From the NCBI RefSeq assembly GCF_016918935.1, contig NZ_JAFFOB010000008.1, positions 1 through 64,000 of the forward strand: a DNA stretch of 64,000 bases. Direction: 5' to 3'. The stretch is from Roseitranquillus sediminis. GTDB taxonomy: Bacteria > Pseudomonadota > Alphaproteobacteria > Rhodobacterales > Rhodobacteraceae. A program made the position numbers and the translations under genes. Position 1 is the first letter of the stretch; every line of letters begins with the position of its first letter. This document shows positions 51,607-58,508 of the stretch, piece after piece. The notes below the pieces were generated by a model, which saw only the letters and a list, made by a program, of their open reading frames with translations, did no database searches and was not told where the DNA came from.

Positions 51607-51700
51607 GGGAGGGGCCGCGCAGGGCTGCGGATCTCCTGCGGTTCCGCAAGCACCGCAACGCAAGCTCTATCGGAGCGGACCGCACCGCAGATTGGTCGCG

Positions 51701-52729
51701 CTAGGCTGCGAGGGCGCGCAGTTCCTCGAGTAGCGCCGGGTCGAGGGCGATGCCGTCGGCCTTCTGGCGGCGCATGCGGTCCAGCTCGCGTTCGCCCGGC
51801 AGCATCACCGGCACCTCGGCCTCGGCGCGGGGCGTGTCGTGAAGGATCGCCGCGAAGTCGTTCATCCGCTCGGCCAGCCACGCCTGGGCGCCGAGGCGCC
51901 TGGCGTCCATCAGGACGAAGGTATGGCCCAAATCCTGCGGCGCCTCCGGGTTGTCCTGCCAGGAGCTGACATGCGTGAGATACGAGCCGCCCGAGAGAAG
52001 CCCGGTCAGCAGGTCCACCGCCAGCGACAGACCATATCCCTTGTAGCCGCCGATCGGGGCGAGGAAGCCCGCGAGCGCGGCGTTCGGATCGGTCGTGGGC
52101 CGGCCCTCGCGGTCGGTCGCCCAGCTGTCGGGGATCTGCTGCCCGGCCTTGGCGGCATTGCGAATCCTGGCGCGGGCGACGACGCTCATCGCCATGTCGA
52201 GCAGCACGGGGTCGCCGCCGGGGTTCGGGAAGCCGAAGCCCATCGGGTTGTTGCCGAGCCGCGCCTCGCGCCCGCCGGTGGGCGCGATCGTCGTCGTGGC
52301 GTTGCTGGCGATGAGGCTCGCGAAGCCCTGCTCGGCGGCGAGGTAGGCGTAGGGGGCGATGGGGCCGAAATGGTTCGAGTTGCGGCAGAAGACGGCGGCG
52401 ATGCCGGTCTCTCCGGCGAGATCCAGTGCCTCATCGAGGGCGCGCATGCCGATGGCGGGGCCGAGGCCGTTGTCGCCGTCGAGGCGGGCCATGCCCGGCG
52501 CCAGGCGCTCCATCACCATGTCGGCCGCGGCCTTGATGCCGCCGGTCCTGAGCCGCGAGCCGTAGGCCGAGACGCGGGCGACGCCGTGCGTGCCGATGCC
52601 CATCAGGTCGGCGAGCACCAGGATCGTGGCGCAGTCGCGGGCCTGACCCTCCGGCACACCGAGGGCACGGAGGCCGCGCTCTGCCAGGGTCTTCAGCTCG
52701 GCCTCTTCGATGATCTCGTGGGCGCTCAT
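51701..52729 (-). CDS. Ldh2-family malate/lactate-type dehydrogenase (copy 2)
   Basis: 342 aa. LADLMGIGTHGVARVSAYGS (catalytic His region), DGDNGLGPAIGMRALDEALD, CRNSNHFGPIAPYAYLAAEQ, LGNNPMGFGFPNPGGDPVLL and PIGGYKGYGLSLAVDLLTGL are the conserved boxes of the family. Paralogue of the 32560 protein, with the same type of oxidoreduction of a 2-hydroxy acid. Last gene of the minus-strand operon headed by the HD-domain gene; 34 bp behind the decarboxylating dehydrogenase. Confidence 0.9.
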   Translation of the reverse strand: MSAHEIIEEAELKTLAERGLRALGVPEGQARDCATILVLADLMGIGTHGVARVSAYGSRLRTGGIKAAADMVMERLAPGMARLDGDNGLGPAIGMRALDEALDLAGETGIAAVFCRNSNHFGPIAPYAYLAAEQGFASLIASNATTTIAPTGGREARLGNNPMGFGFPNPGGDPVLLDMAMSVVARARIRNAAKAGQQIPDSWATDREGRPTTDPNAALAGFLAPIGGYKGYGLSLAVDLLTGLLSGGSYLTHVSSWQDNPEAPQDLGHTFVLMDARRLGAQAWLAERMNDFAAILHDTPRAEAEVPVMLPGERELDRMRRQKADGIALDPALLEELRALAA

Positions 52730-52763
52730 GTCGGTGGGGCCTCGTTCATGCCGTATGGATTGC

Positions 52764-53846
52764 CTATTGCGTGACGGCCTTTGCCACGGCGGCGGTGAAG
52801 TCGCCGGTGCCGAGGGGGCCGCCGAGGTCGCGGGTGCGTGTCGCGGGATCGGAGATCGTCGCCTCCAGCGCGTCGGCGATCCGGGTCGCCGTCTCGCGCA
52901 GGGCCGGCAGCTCGCGCCGCTCGCCCAGCCGGTCGAGGAGCATCGCCGCCGAGCCGATCAGCGAGGCGGGGTTGGCGATGCCCCGGCCCGCGATGTCGGG
53001 GGCCGATCCGTGCTGCGCCTGCGCCACGGCATGCTCGTCCCCCGCATTCAGCGACGCCGCAAGGCCGAGGCTGCCCGAGATCTCGGAGGCCTGGTCGCTC
53101 AGGATGTCGCCGAACATGTTCGACGTCGCGATGACGTCGAACTGGCCGGGATCGCGGACGAGGAGGGCGGCCATCGCGTCGATCAGCCGTTCCTCGTATT
53201 CGACGTCGGGATAGCGGCTGGCCACCTCGCGCGTGCATTCCAGCCAGAGCCCGTCCGACAGGCGGAAGACGTTCGCCTTGTGGACCGAGCAGAGCTTGCG
53301 CCGGCGGGTCATGGCAAGGCGGAAGGCCGTCTCCGCAAGGCGCATGACGCCGTCGCGGGTTATCTTGCGGACGGCGAGCGCGACGTCCGGCGTCGGCATG
53401 AACTCCCCGTTGCCGGCGAACATGTTGCGATCCGAGTAGAAACCTTCGGTGTTCTCGCGCACGACGACGAGGTCAATGCCGTCGCCGCAGCGTGTCGGAA
53501 GGCCGGGGATGTTCCGGGCGGGGCGGATGTTGGCGTAGAGATCGAGCCGTTTGCGCAGCACGCCCGACGGGTTGAGCCCGCCTTCCGCGACCGGCGGATA
53601 CTCGTTGTGCGAGACCGGGCCGAGGATAACACCGTCGGCGGCGCGTGCGGCCTCGATGGCCGCTTCGGGGATGGTGCTGCCGTCGCGGTGCAGCGCGTCG
53701 AAACCGATAAGAACCTCCTCGTAGTCGAAGGCGAGGCCGCCGGTCTCGGCCGCCGCGTCGAGGACGGCGAGGGTCGCCTCGGTGATCTCGGGGCCGATGC
53801 CGTCGCCCTTCATCACCACGAGCTTCAGCGCAGGGATGGTCATCAT
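52764..53846 (-). CDS. isocitrate/isopropylmalate dehydrogenase family (beta-decarboxylating)
   Basis: 360 aa. Start LVVMKGDGIGPEITEATLAV; substrate-binding serine/arginine region LRKRLDLYANIRPARNIPGL; DLVVVRENTEGFYSDRNMFA; conserved Lys in LCSVHKANVFRLSDGLWLE; metal-binding Asp in FDVIATSNMFGDILSDQASE; and HGSAPDIAGRGIANPASLIG. Oxidatively decarboxylates a 2-hydroxy acid with a 3-carboxylate. The VRENTEGFYSDRN loop is closer to homoisocitrate/tartrate-type enzymes than to biosynthetic LeuB, and no leu genes adjoin. Linked to a TRAP transporter, it probably handles an imported malate, tartrate or isocitrate analogue. Confidence 0.9.
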   Translation of the reverse strand: MMTIPALKLVVMKGDGIGPEITEATLAVLDAAAETGGLAFDYEEVLIGFDALHRDGSTIPEAAIEAARAADGVILGPVSHNEYPPVAEGGLNPSGVLRKRLDLYANIRPARNIPGLPTRCGDGIDLVVVRENTEGFYSDRNMFAGNGEFMPTPDVALAVRKITRDGVMRLAETAFRLAMTRRRKLCSVHKANVFRLSDGLWLECTREVASRYPDVEYEERLIDAMAALLVRDPGQFDVIATSNMFGDILSDQASEISGSLGLAASLNAGDEHAVAQAQHGSAPDIAGRGIANPASLIGSAAMLLDRLGERRELPALRETATRIADALEATISDPATRTRDLGGPLGTGDFTAAVAKAVTQ

Positions 53847-53902
53847 GTCTGCCCTTCTTCTGCTGCGTGTGCCGCCGGGCCGGCCGGCCCGGCGGAGAGG
53901 TC

Positions 53903-54910
53903 TCAGCGATACTCGTCGGTGATCTCGATGATCCGGTCCATCGGCCCGTCACCGACGAGCTCCCGCCCGAGATCGTCCCAGAGCGGACGCATTGCCTCGG
54001 CCCAGGCGCCACGCTGCTCGGGGGTGAGGTCGTGGATGGTCGCGCCTGCGGCGGCCATCTCTTCCAGCGCCGCGGCATTCTCGGCGTTGGTGTTCTCCCA
54101 GTTCCAGGCGGTCGCCTCGTCCATCGCGGCGCTCAGGGCGTCACGGGTCTCGGCGTCGAGACCATCCCACCACGGCTTGTTCGTGGCGACGATGTAGAAG
54201 TCCCAGATGTACTCGGTCTTGGTGATCTGCTGGGCGGTCTCGTACATCGAGCTGGCGAGCCAGGCATGCGGCACCGGCTCGACCGCGTCGATCACGCCCT
54301 GGCGCAGGGCCGTCGGCACCTCGCCCCAGGACATCGTGGTGACGTTGGCGTCGAGAAGCTCGAACGCCTCGACGTAGTTGCGGCCCGGCGGCACGCGGAT
54401 CTTGACCCCCTGCATGTCGCCGGGCTCGAGGATCGGCGTGCTGCCGGTCCGCCCGATGTCCCGCGGGCCGTTGAGCCAGATCGCGAGCGGCTCGATCCCC
54501 TGGGCGCGCATCTCGTCGAGGAGCGCACCGCCGAGCTCGGGGTCGTCCATCACCGCACGGATCGCCTCGGGCGAGGGCATGAGGTAGGGCAGCACGAAGA
54601 CCGAGAGCTTGGGGAACGTGCCGGAATAGACGCCGACCACCGGCGAGATGAACTGCACCGCCCCCAGCTGCAGCGCCTGCACGATGGTCTTCTGATCGTA
54701 GAGCGCCTCTCCGTGGGAGACGCGGATGTCCATCCCGTCGCCGAGCTTCTCCTCGACGAGCTCGACGAAGCGGTCCCAGGTCCGCCCCTTCACGGTGTCC
54801 TGCTGGATATCGTTGATCGCCGTCGCCTGGGTCTGCGCGGCGGTCGGTGCAGCCGCGAGTCCCGACAGGGCGATCGCGGCGCCGGCAAGCGTCGATGTAA
54901 GGCCTTTCAT
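53903..54910 (-). CDS. dctP: TRAP transporter solute-binding protein DctP (system 2)
   Basis: 335 aa with a signal peptide (LAGAAIALSGLAAAPTAAQT). DctP-type features: VEEKLGDGMDIRVSHGEALY, FPKLSVFVLPYLMPSPEAIR, LEPGDMQGVKIRVPPGRNYV (ligand arginine) and LRQGVIDAVEPVPHAWLASS. Order in the operon is Q, M, P, the reverse of system 1. Followed by the decarboxylating dehydrogenase, so the ligand is probably its substrate or precursor. Confidence 0.92.
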   Translation of the reverse strand: MKGLTSTLAGAAIALSGLAAAPTAAQTQATAINDIQQDTVKGRTWDRFVELVEEKLGDGMDIRVSHGEALYDQKTIVQALQLGAVQFISPVVGVYSGTFPKLSVFVLPYLMPSPEAIRAVMDDPELGGALLDEMRAQGIEPLAIWLNGPRDIGRTGSTPILEPGDMQGVKIRVPPGRNYVEAFELLDANVTTMSWGEVPTALRQGVIDAVEPVPHAWLASSMYETAQQITKTEYIWDFYIVATNKPWWDGLDAETRDALSAAMDEATAWNWENTNAENAAALEEMAAAGATIHDLTPEQRGAWAEAMRPLWDDLGRELVGDGPMDRIIEITDEYR

Positions 54911-54940
54911 TTCAGTCCTCCCTTGATTTTGGTTCGTTTG

Positions 54941-56263
54941 TCATCCGGCCATCAGGCTCGGCAGGAACGTGCTGAGGATGGGCAGGTAGGTGATGAGCAC
55001 GAGCATCACCGCCGTCACCGCCGCCCAGGGCAGGACGGCGCGGATCACTCGGGCGAGCGGCACGCCGGAGACGGTGCTCGCCACGAAGAGGTTGAGGCCG
55101 ACGGGCGGGGTCAGGAGACCGAGCTCGATGTTGACCACGACCATGATGCCGAAATGGATCGGGTCGACGCCGAGCGCGCGCGCCGCGGGAAAGAGCACCG
55201 GCATGAACATCAGGATCATCGGCACGCCGTCGATGAACATGCCGGCAGCAATGAGGATGAGGTTGACGAGCAGCAGGAACAGCCATTGCGGCATGTCCAT
55301 CGAGACCAGCCATTCCGCCAGCGCGTCCGGCACGCCCTGCTGCGCCAGGAAGAAGCCGAAGAGCACGGCGTTGGTGACGATCCAGAAGACCATGCCGATC
55401 CGCGGCGTCACCTGGAGTACCGTCTCGACCATCGAGCGGAGCGTGGTCTGGCGGTAGACGAAGAAGCCGATCAGCAGCGCCGCCGTCGCGGTCATCAGCG
55501 CCGCCTCGGTCGGGGTGAAGATCGCGCCGCCGTCGAAGTTGAACGGTCCGATCGACATGGCCGGAAAGCCGTAGATGCCGATCACCAGGAAGATCGGCAG
55601 CAGGAGCGCAGGCACTGCCATGCGCACCGTCCGCGCCTTTTCGTGCGCGGTCAGCGCCTCGGGCGCGGCGACGTCGAAGCGACCGGCCAGGAAACGGGCC
55701 ATCGCCATCAGCAGCCCGCCATAGAGGAGGCCGGGCAGGATCCCCGCCATGAAGAGCTTGGGGATCGAGGTCGCGGTGACGAAGCCATAGAGGATCAGCG
55801 GGATGCTGGGCGGGATCAGGATGCCCAGACCGCCCGCGGCCGTGACCGCGCCTACGGCATAGTTGATCGGATAGCCGCGCTGGGTCAGCGCCGGGATCAT
55901 GATGCCGCCCACCGCGGCCACCGTCGCCGGACTCGACCCCGAGATGGCGGCGAAGAACATGCAGGTCAGCACCGCCGCCATGCCGAGTCCGCCGCGGAAC
56001 CGGCCGACGAGCAGGTTGGCGAAGTTGACGAGGTGGCGGACGATCCCGCCGGTCTCCATGAAGGCCGCGGCGAGGAAGAAGAACGGCACCGCCATCAGGG
56101 TGAAGTGGTCGAGGTTGGCGTAGAGCTTCTGGCCCAGGATCGGGATCGGAATGGTGCCCGCCCAGAGGGCCGCCAGGACCACCGACCCGCCGAGCGCGAC
56201 GGCAACCGGCGTTCCGACACCCAGCAGCACGACGAAGGCGCCGAAGAGAAATGCGAGGGTCAT
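54941..56263 (-). CDS. dctM: TRAP transporter large permease DctM (system 2)
   Basis: 440 aa. GVGTPVAVALGGSVVLAALW, FAAISGSSPATVAAVGGIMI, AAGGLGILIPPSIPLILYGF, AAGMFIDGVPMILMFMPVLF and LGLLTPPVGLNLFVASTVSG are the standard DctM boxes. Twelve or so transmembrane helices. 13 bp behind dctQ. Inner membrane symporter subunit. Confidence 0.95.
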   Translation of the reverse strand: MTLAFLFGAFVVLLGVGTPVAVALGGSVVLAALWAGTIPIPILGQKLYANLDHFTLMAVPFFFLAAAFMETGGIVRHLVNFANLLVGRFRGGLGMAAVLTCMFFAAISGSSPATVAAVGGIMIPALTQRGYPINYAVGAVTAAGGLGILIPPSIPLILYGFVTATSIPKLFMAGILPGLLYGGLLMAMARFLAGRFDVAAPEALTAHEKARTVRMAVPALLLPIFLVIGIYGFPAMSIGPFNFDGGAIFTPTEAALMTATAALLIGFFVYRQTTLRSMVETVLQVTPRIGMVFWIVTNAVLFGFFLAQQGVPDALAEWLVSMDMPQWLFLLLVNLILIAAGMFIDGVPMILMFMPVLFPAARALGVDPIHFGIMVVVNIELGLLTPPVGLNLFVASTVSGVPLARVIRAVLPWAAVTAVMLVLITYLPILSTFLPSLMAG

Positions 56264-56276
56264 CGCTGGCGGCCCA

Positions 56277-56765
56277 TCAGTCGGTGAACTCGGTTCGGCC
56301 GATGTCCTCGTCCCGCCAGGCGCGCGGCAACCGCTGGATGTAGCGCAGACCGAAAAGGATCATCGCGAGCGGTCCGATCGAGAAGATGATCCACGAGGGA
56401 AAATTCGCCTCGACGGCGACATGGCCGGTCATGCGCACGAACTCGACGTAGAGGTAGCCTGCATAGGCCATGAAAGCCGAGTAGATGAGCGCGAAGAGCA
56501 GGGCGAGCACGTTGCAGAGGCGCTGCCCGCCGGCCGGCAACAGCTCGACGAGGGCGGTGATGCGCACGTGGATATTGTCGGCCGCGGCACGGCTCCCTCC
56601 TGCCATCGCCGCCAGGATCGTCAGGGTCACCAGCGCCAGTTCGCTCCACACGAACCCGGTGTTGAACACGTAGCGCAAGACCACCTGCATCGTGCCGATT
56701 GCCAGCGCCGCCAGAAGGCAGCCTGCCATCAGCACGTTCTCGACGAGTGTCAGGATGCGGATCAT
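56277..56765 (-). CDS. dctQ: TRAP transporter small permease DctQ (system 2)
   Basis: 162 aa with four helices: LVENVLMAGCLLAALAIGTM, WSELALVTLTILAAMAGGSR, NVLALLFALIYSAFMAYAGY and SWIIFSIGPLAMILFGLRYI. The AADNIHVRITALVELLP stretch matches the DctQ R..HV pattern. 27 bp behind the HD-domain gene in the same operon. Confidence 0.9.
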   Translation of the reverse strand: MIRILTLVENVLMAGCLLAALAIGTMQVVLRYVFNTGFVWSELALVTLTILAAMAGGSRAAADNIHVRITALVELLPAGGQRLCNVLALLFALIYSAFMAYAGYLYVEFVRMTGHVAVEANFPSWIIFSIGPLAMILFGLRYIQRLPRAWRDEDIGRTEFTD

Positions 56766-56792
56766 GCCAGCTCTCCCGCCGCCGTCCGCCTG

Positions 56793-57389
56793 TCAGCCGA
56801 GATGCCAGCGTTCGGCAAAGGTGCGTCCTCCGACCTTGTGGATTGCGGCATCGGAATCAGCGTAGTCGGCATAGAACAGGTATGCGCCCTCGACGGACGT
56901 GCTGCGCATGTTCGAGGCATGCGTATGTGTCAGGACGACATGCGCGATCTCGAGCGGCAAACCCTTCTCGAACACCTTGTGGGTGGCATAGGCGGCGTGC
57001 TGGATCTTTGCGCCGAGCGCGCTCTTTCGGGCGGGGAGGGCCGGTCCATCCGTCGGCCGACCTTCCAGATCCGGTTCGGTCTCGACGATCTTGCTGACGT
57101 CGTGGAGCAGGCAACAGGCGATCAGGTAATCGCGGTTGTAGGGTGTGCCCTGCTCGCGCTCGCCGATCTCTGCGAGGGCCAGCGCCATGCGGGTCACGCC
57201 GCGAATGTGATCGGTCAGGCGGCGATCGCGTTCGGCGTCAAGATTCTTGGGAACGTCCTCCAGCCGGTCCCACGCCGCCTCGGCCGCGACCTCGATCCAG
57301 ATGTCGGCCACGTTCCGGCGCAGTTCCGCGTCGGAGATTTCGTCGATCTCGGGAAACAGTGCGCGGATCCCGGCTTCGCTCAGCACCAT
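56793..57389 (-). CDS. HD-domain metal-dependent hydrolase or oxygenase
   Basis: 198 aa from ATG 57389, which has GGGAGGA 10 bp upstream; a TTG at 57470 would add 27 residues lying over the candidate operator. Metal ligands of the HD superfamily: TDHIRGVTRMALALAEIGER (first His), IACCLLHDVSKIVETEP (HD pair), KIQHAAYATHKVFEKG and VLTHTHASNM (further His). Typical activities are phosphohydrolase, but mixed-valent di-iron HD oxygenases also exist, so catalysis cannot be assigned. First gene of an operon with TRAP system 2 and two dehydrogenases. Confidence 0.82.
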   Translation of the reverse strand: MVLSEAGIRALFPEIDEISDAELRRNVADIWIEVAAEAAWDRLEDVPKNLDAERDRRLTDHIRGVTRMALALAEIGEREQGTPYNRDYLIACCLLHDVSKIVETEPDLEGRPTDGPALPARKSALGAKIQHAAYATHKVFEKGLPLEIAHVVLTHTHASNMRSTSVEGAYLFYADYADSDAAIHKVGGRTFAERWHLG

Positions 57390-57708
57390 CGGATGCAGGT
57401 CCTCCCATCGCTCCCGTTTATGGGAGTCTTCCCCGAGACCTTGCTTCTCGCATGTGGGCGCAAGACGCAACTCGTCTAGTCAAGTAGACATGTTATGTCG
57501 CTCAACCGCCTGCCACGCAACTGCCGCCGCGGTCGCGCCTGGCTCGGGGCGGGCGTCCAGACAGTACCGGATTTTCCCGCCAGGAGCGGCCCAGTTCTCA
57601 GGGCTCAGAGCACACCGGACGCTGCCGCTGCCGAACGACTGCTCGCGCCGAGGCTGACGGCGTCACATAATCTTCATTAAGCGTCGCAACAATTGTAGCC
57701 GCAAAGCT
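57390..57708. other. 319-bp intergenic region upstream of the HD/TRAP operon
   Basis: Contains the promoter and candidate operator of the HD operon (57474-57489). From about 57640 to 57710 it is clearly AT-richer than the window average and leads into the mobile-element remnant. No convincing gene. Confidence 0.5.
57474..57489. promoter_or_regulatory. inverted repeat GTCTA-GTCAAG-TAGAC, candidate HutC-type operator
   Basis: 5-bp perfect arms with a 6-nt spacer, 85 bp before the HD-domain start. GTCTAGTC within it is the complement of GACTAGAC at 44768-44775 in front of the ABC operon, making shared control by the HutC/UTRA regulator plausible. Confidence 0.5.
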
Positions 57709-57895
57709 CAAATGTCACCCGTGAGAAAAGCAGAAGTGTCACCTCTTCCCGCTGGAAGCAGCACGCGCCGAACAGCAAGATCCATGTCGGCAGGCGCGAC
57801 TATGCGCCGGCGCTGGTCCGGGAGAGTTATCAGGATTTCGGACGCTGGCGGCAGCCGAGATGCTGGCCAAACGCCACGGACTGACGGTGTCGCGC
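57709..57895 (+). mobile_element. transposase remnant (ISNCY/IS1202-like integrase-core family)
   Basis: Two TGTCACC direct copies (57714 and 57738) resemble an element end. They precede a reading frame giving KIHVGRRDYAPALVRESYQD then FG, followed after a one-base frame change by TLAAAEMLAKRHGLTVSR. That succession (ALVRERYADFGPTLAAEKLAEVHGL-type, quoted from memory) is characteristic of the N-terminal part of ISNCY-family transposases. The rest of the transposase is missing: at about 57890 the sequence switches to antisense galE. A dead fragment. Confidence 0.65.
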
Positions 57896-58507
57896 GACCG
57901 GAAACGACGTGCCGGAGACCCGCGCCACGGCGTCCAGCACCTCGCGCACCGAATAGCCGCGCCTGTAGCCGCAATTGAGCGTGAGCGACGCGCCGCCCGC
58001 GCGCGCAGGTGGTTCAGCATCAGCAGGTGCGCCGCGACGAGGCCCGAGACGTGAATGTAGTCGCGCACGCCGGTGCCGTCGGGCGTGGTCCAGTCGGTGC
58101 CGAACATGATGACCTCATCGCGCAGGCCGCAGGCGGCCTCGCAGGCGATCTTGATGAGGTGCGTGGCCTCGGGCGTCGACTGATCGGCGCGCCCCGCGGG
58201 ATCGGCTCCCGCCACGTTGAAGTAGCGCAGCACGCCTGCCCTGAGCGCCGCCTGCGCCGCGATCAACTCCTCGGTCGCAGCTTGGTCGCGCCGTAAGGCG
58301 AGGCGGGCCCGAGTTCGTCGTCCTCGGCCACCAGGTCCTTGCCACTTGGCGAATACCGCCGCCGTGGAGGAGAAGATCGGCCGCCTCGCCGACGCGGATT
58401 TCCACGAAGGTGACGCCTTCGGGCACCGCATGGACCGCCCCGTCGAGAGATCACTCACGACCACGACGCGCTCGCCGGCATCGAGAAGCGCGTGGACCAT
58501 ATGGCAT
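57891..58507 (-). pseudogene. galE (UDP-glucose 4-epimerase) pseudogene, truncated at both ends
   Basis: Minus-strand pieces in different frames reconstruct a GalE: HMVHALLDAGERVVVVSDLS, EGVTFVEIRVGEAADLL, SSTAAVF, KDLVAEDDELGPASPYGATK, ATEELIAAQAALRAGVLRYF with NVAGADPAGRADQSTPEATH and GTDWTTPDGTGVRDYIHVSG, then GYSVREVLDAVARVSGTSFP. At least four frame changes and an internal deletion of the segment between the EIRVGEAADLL and SSTAAV pieces. The Gly-rich NAD motif at the N-terminus and the whole C-terminus are gone, the latter replaced by transposase sequence. Cannot make an active epimerase. Confidence 0.85.
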
Positions 58508-58508
58508 C

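Noticed and set aside
57739-57890. C-terminus of GalE on the minus strand
   Set aside because: Apparent likeness is weak; the plus strand reads as a transposase fragment, which explains the stretch better.
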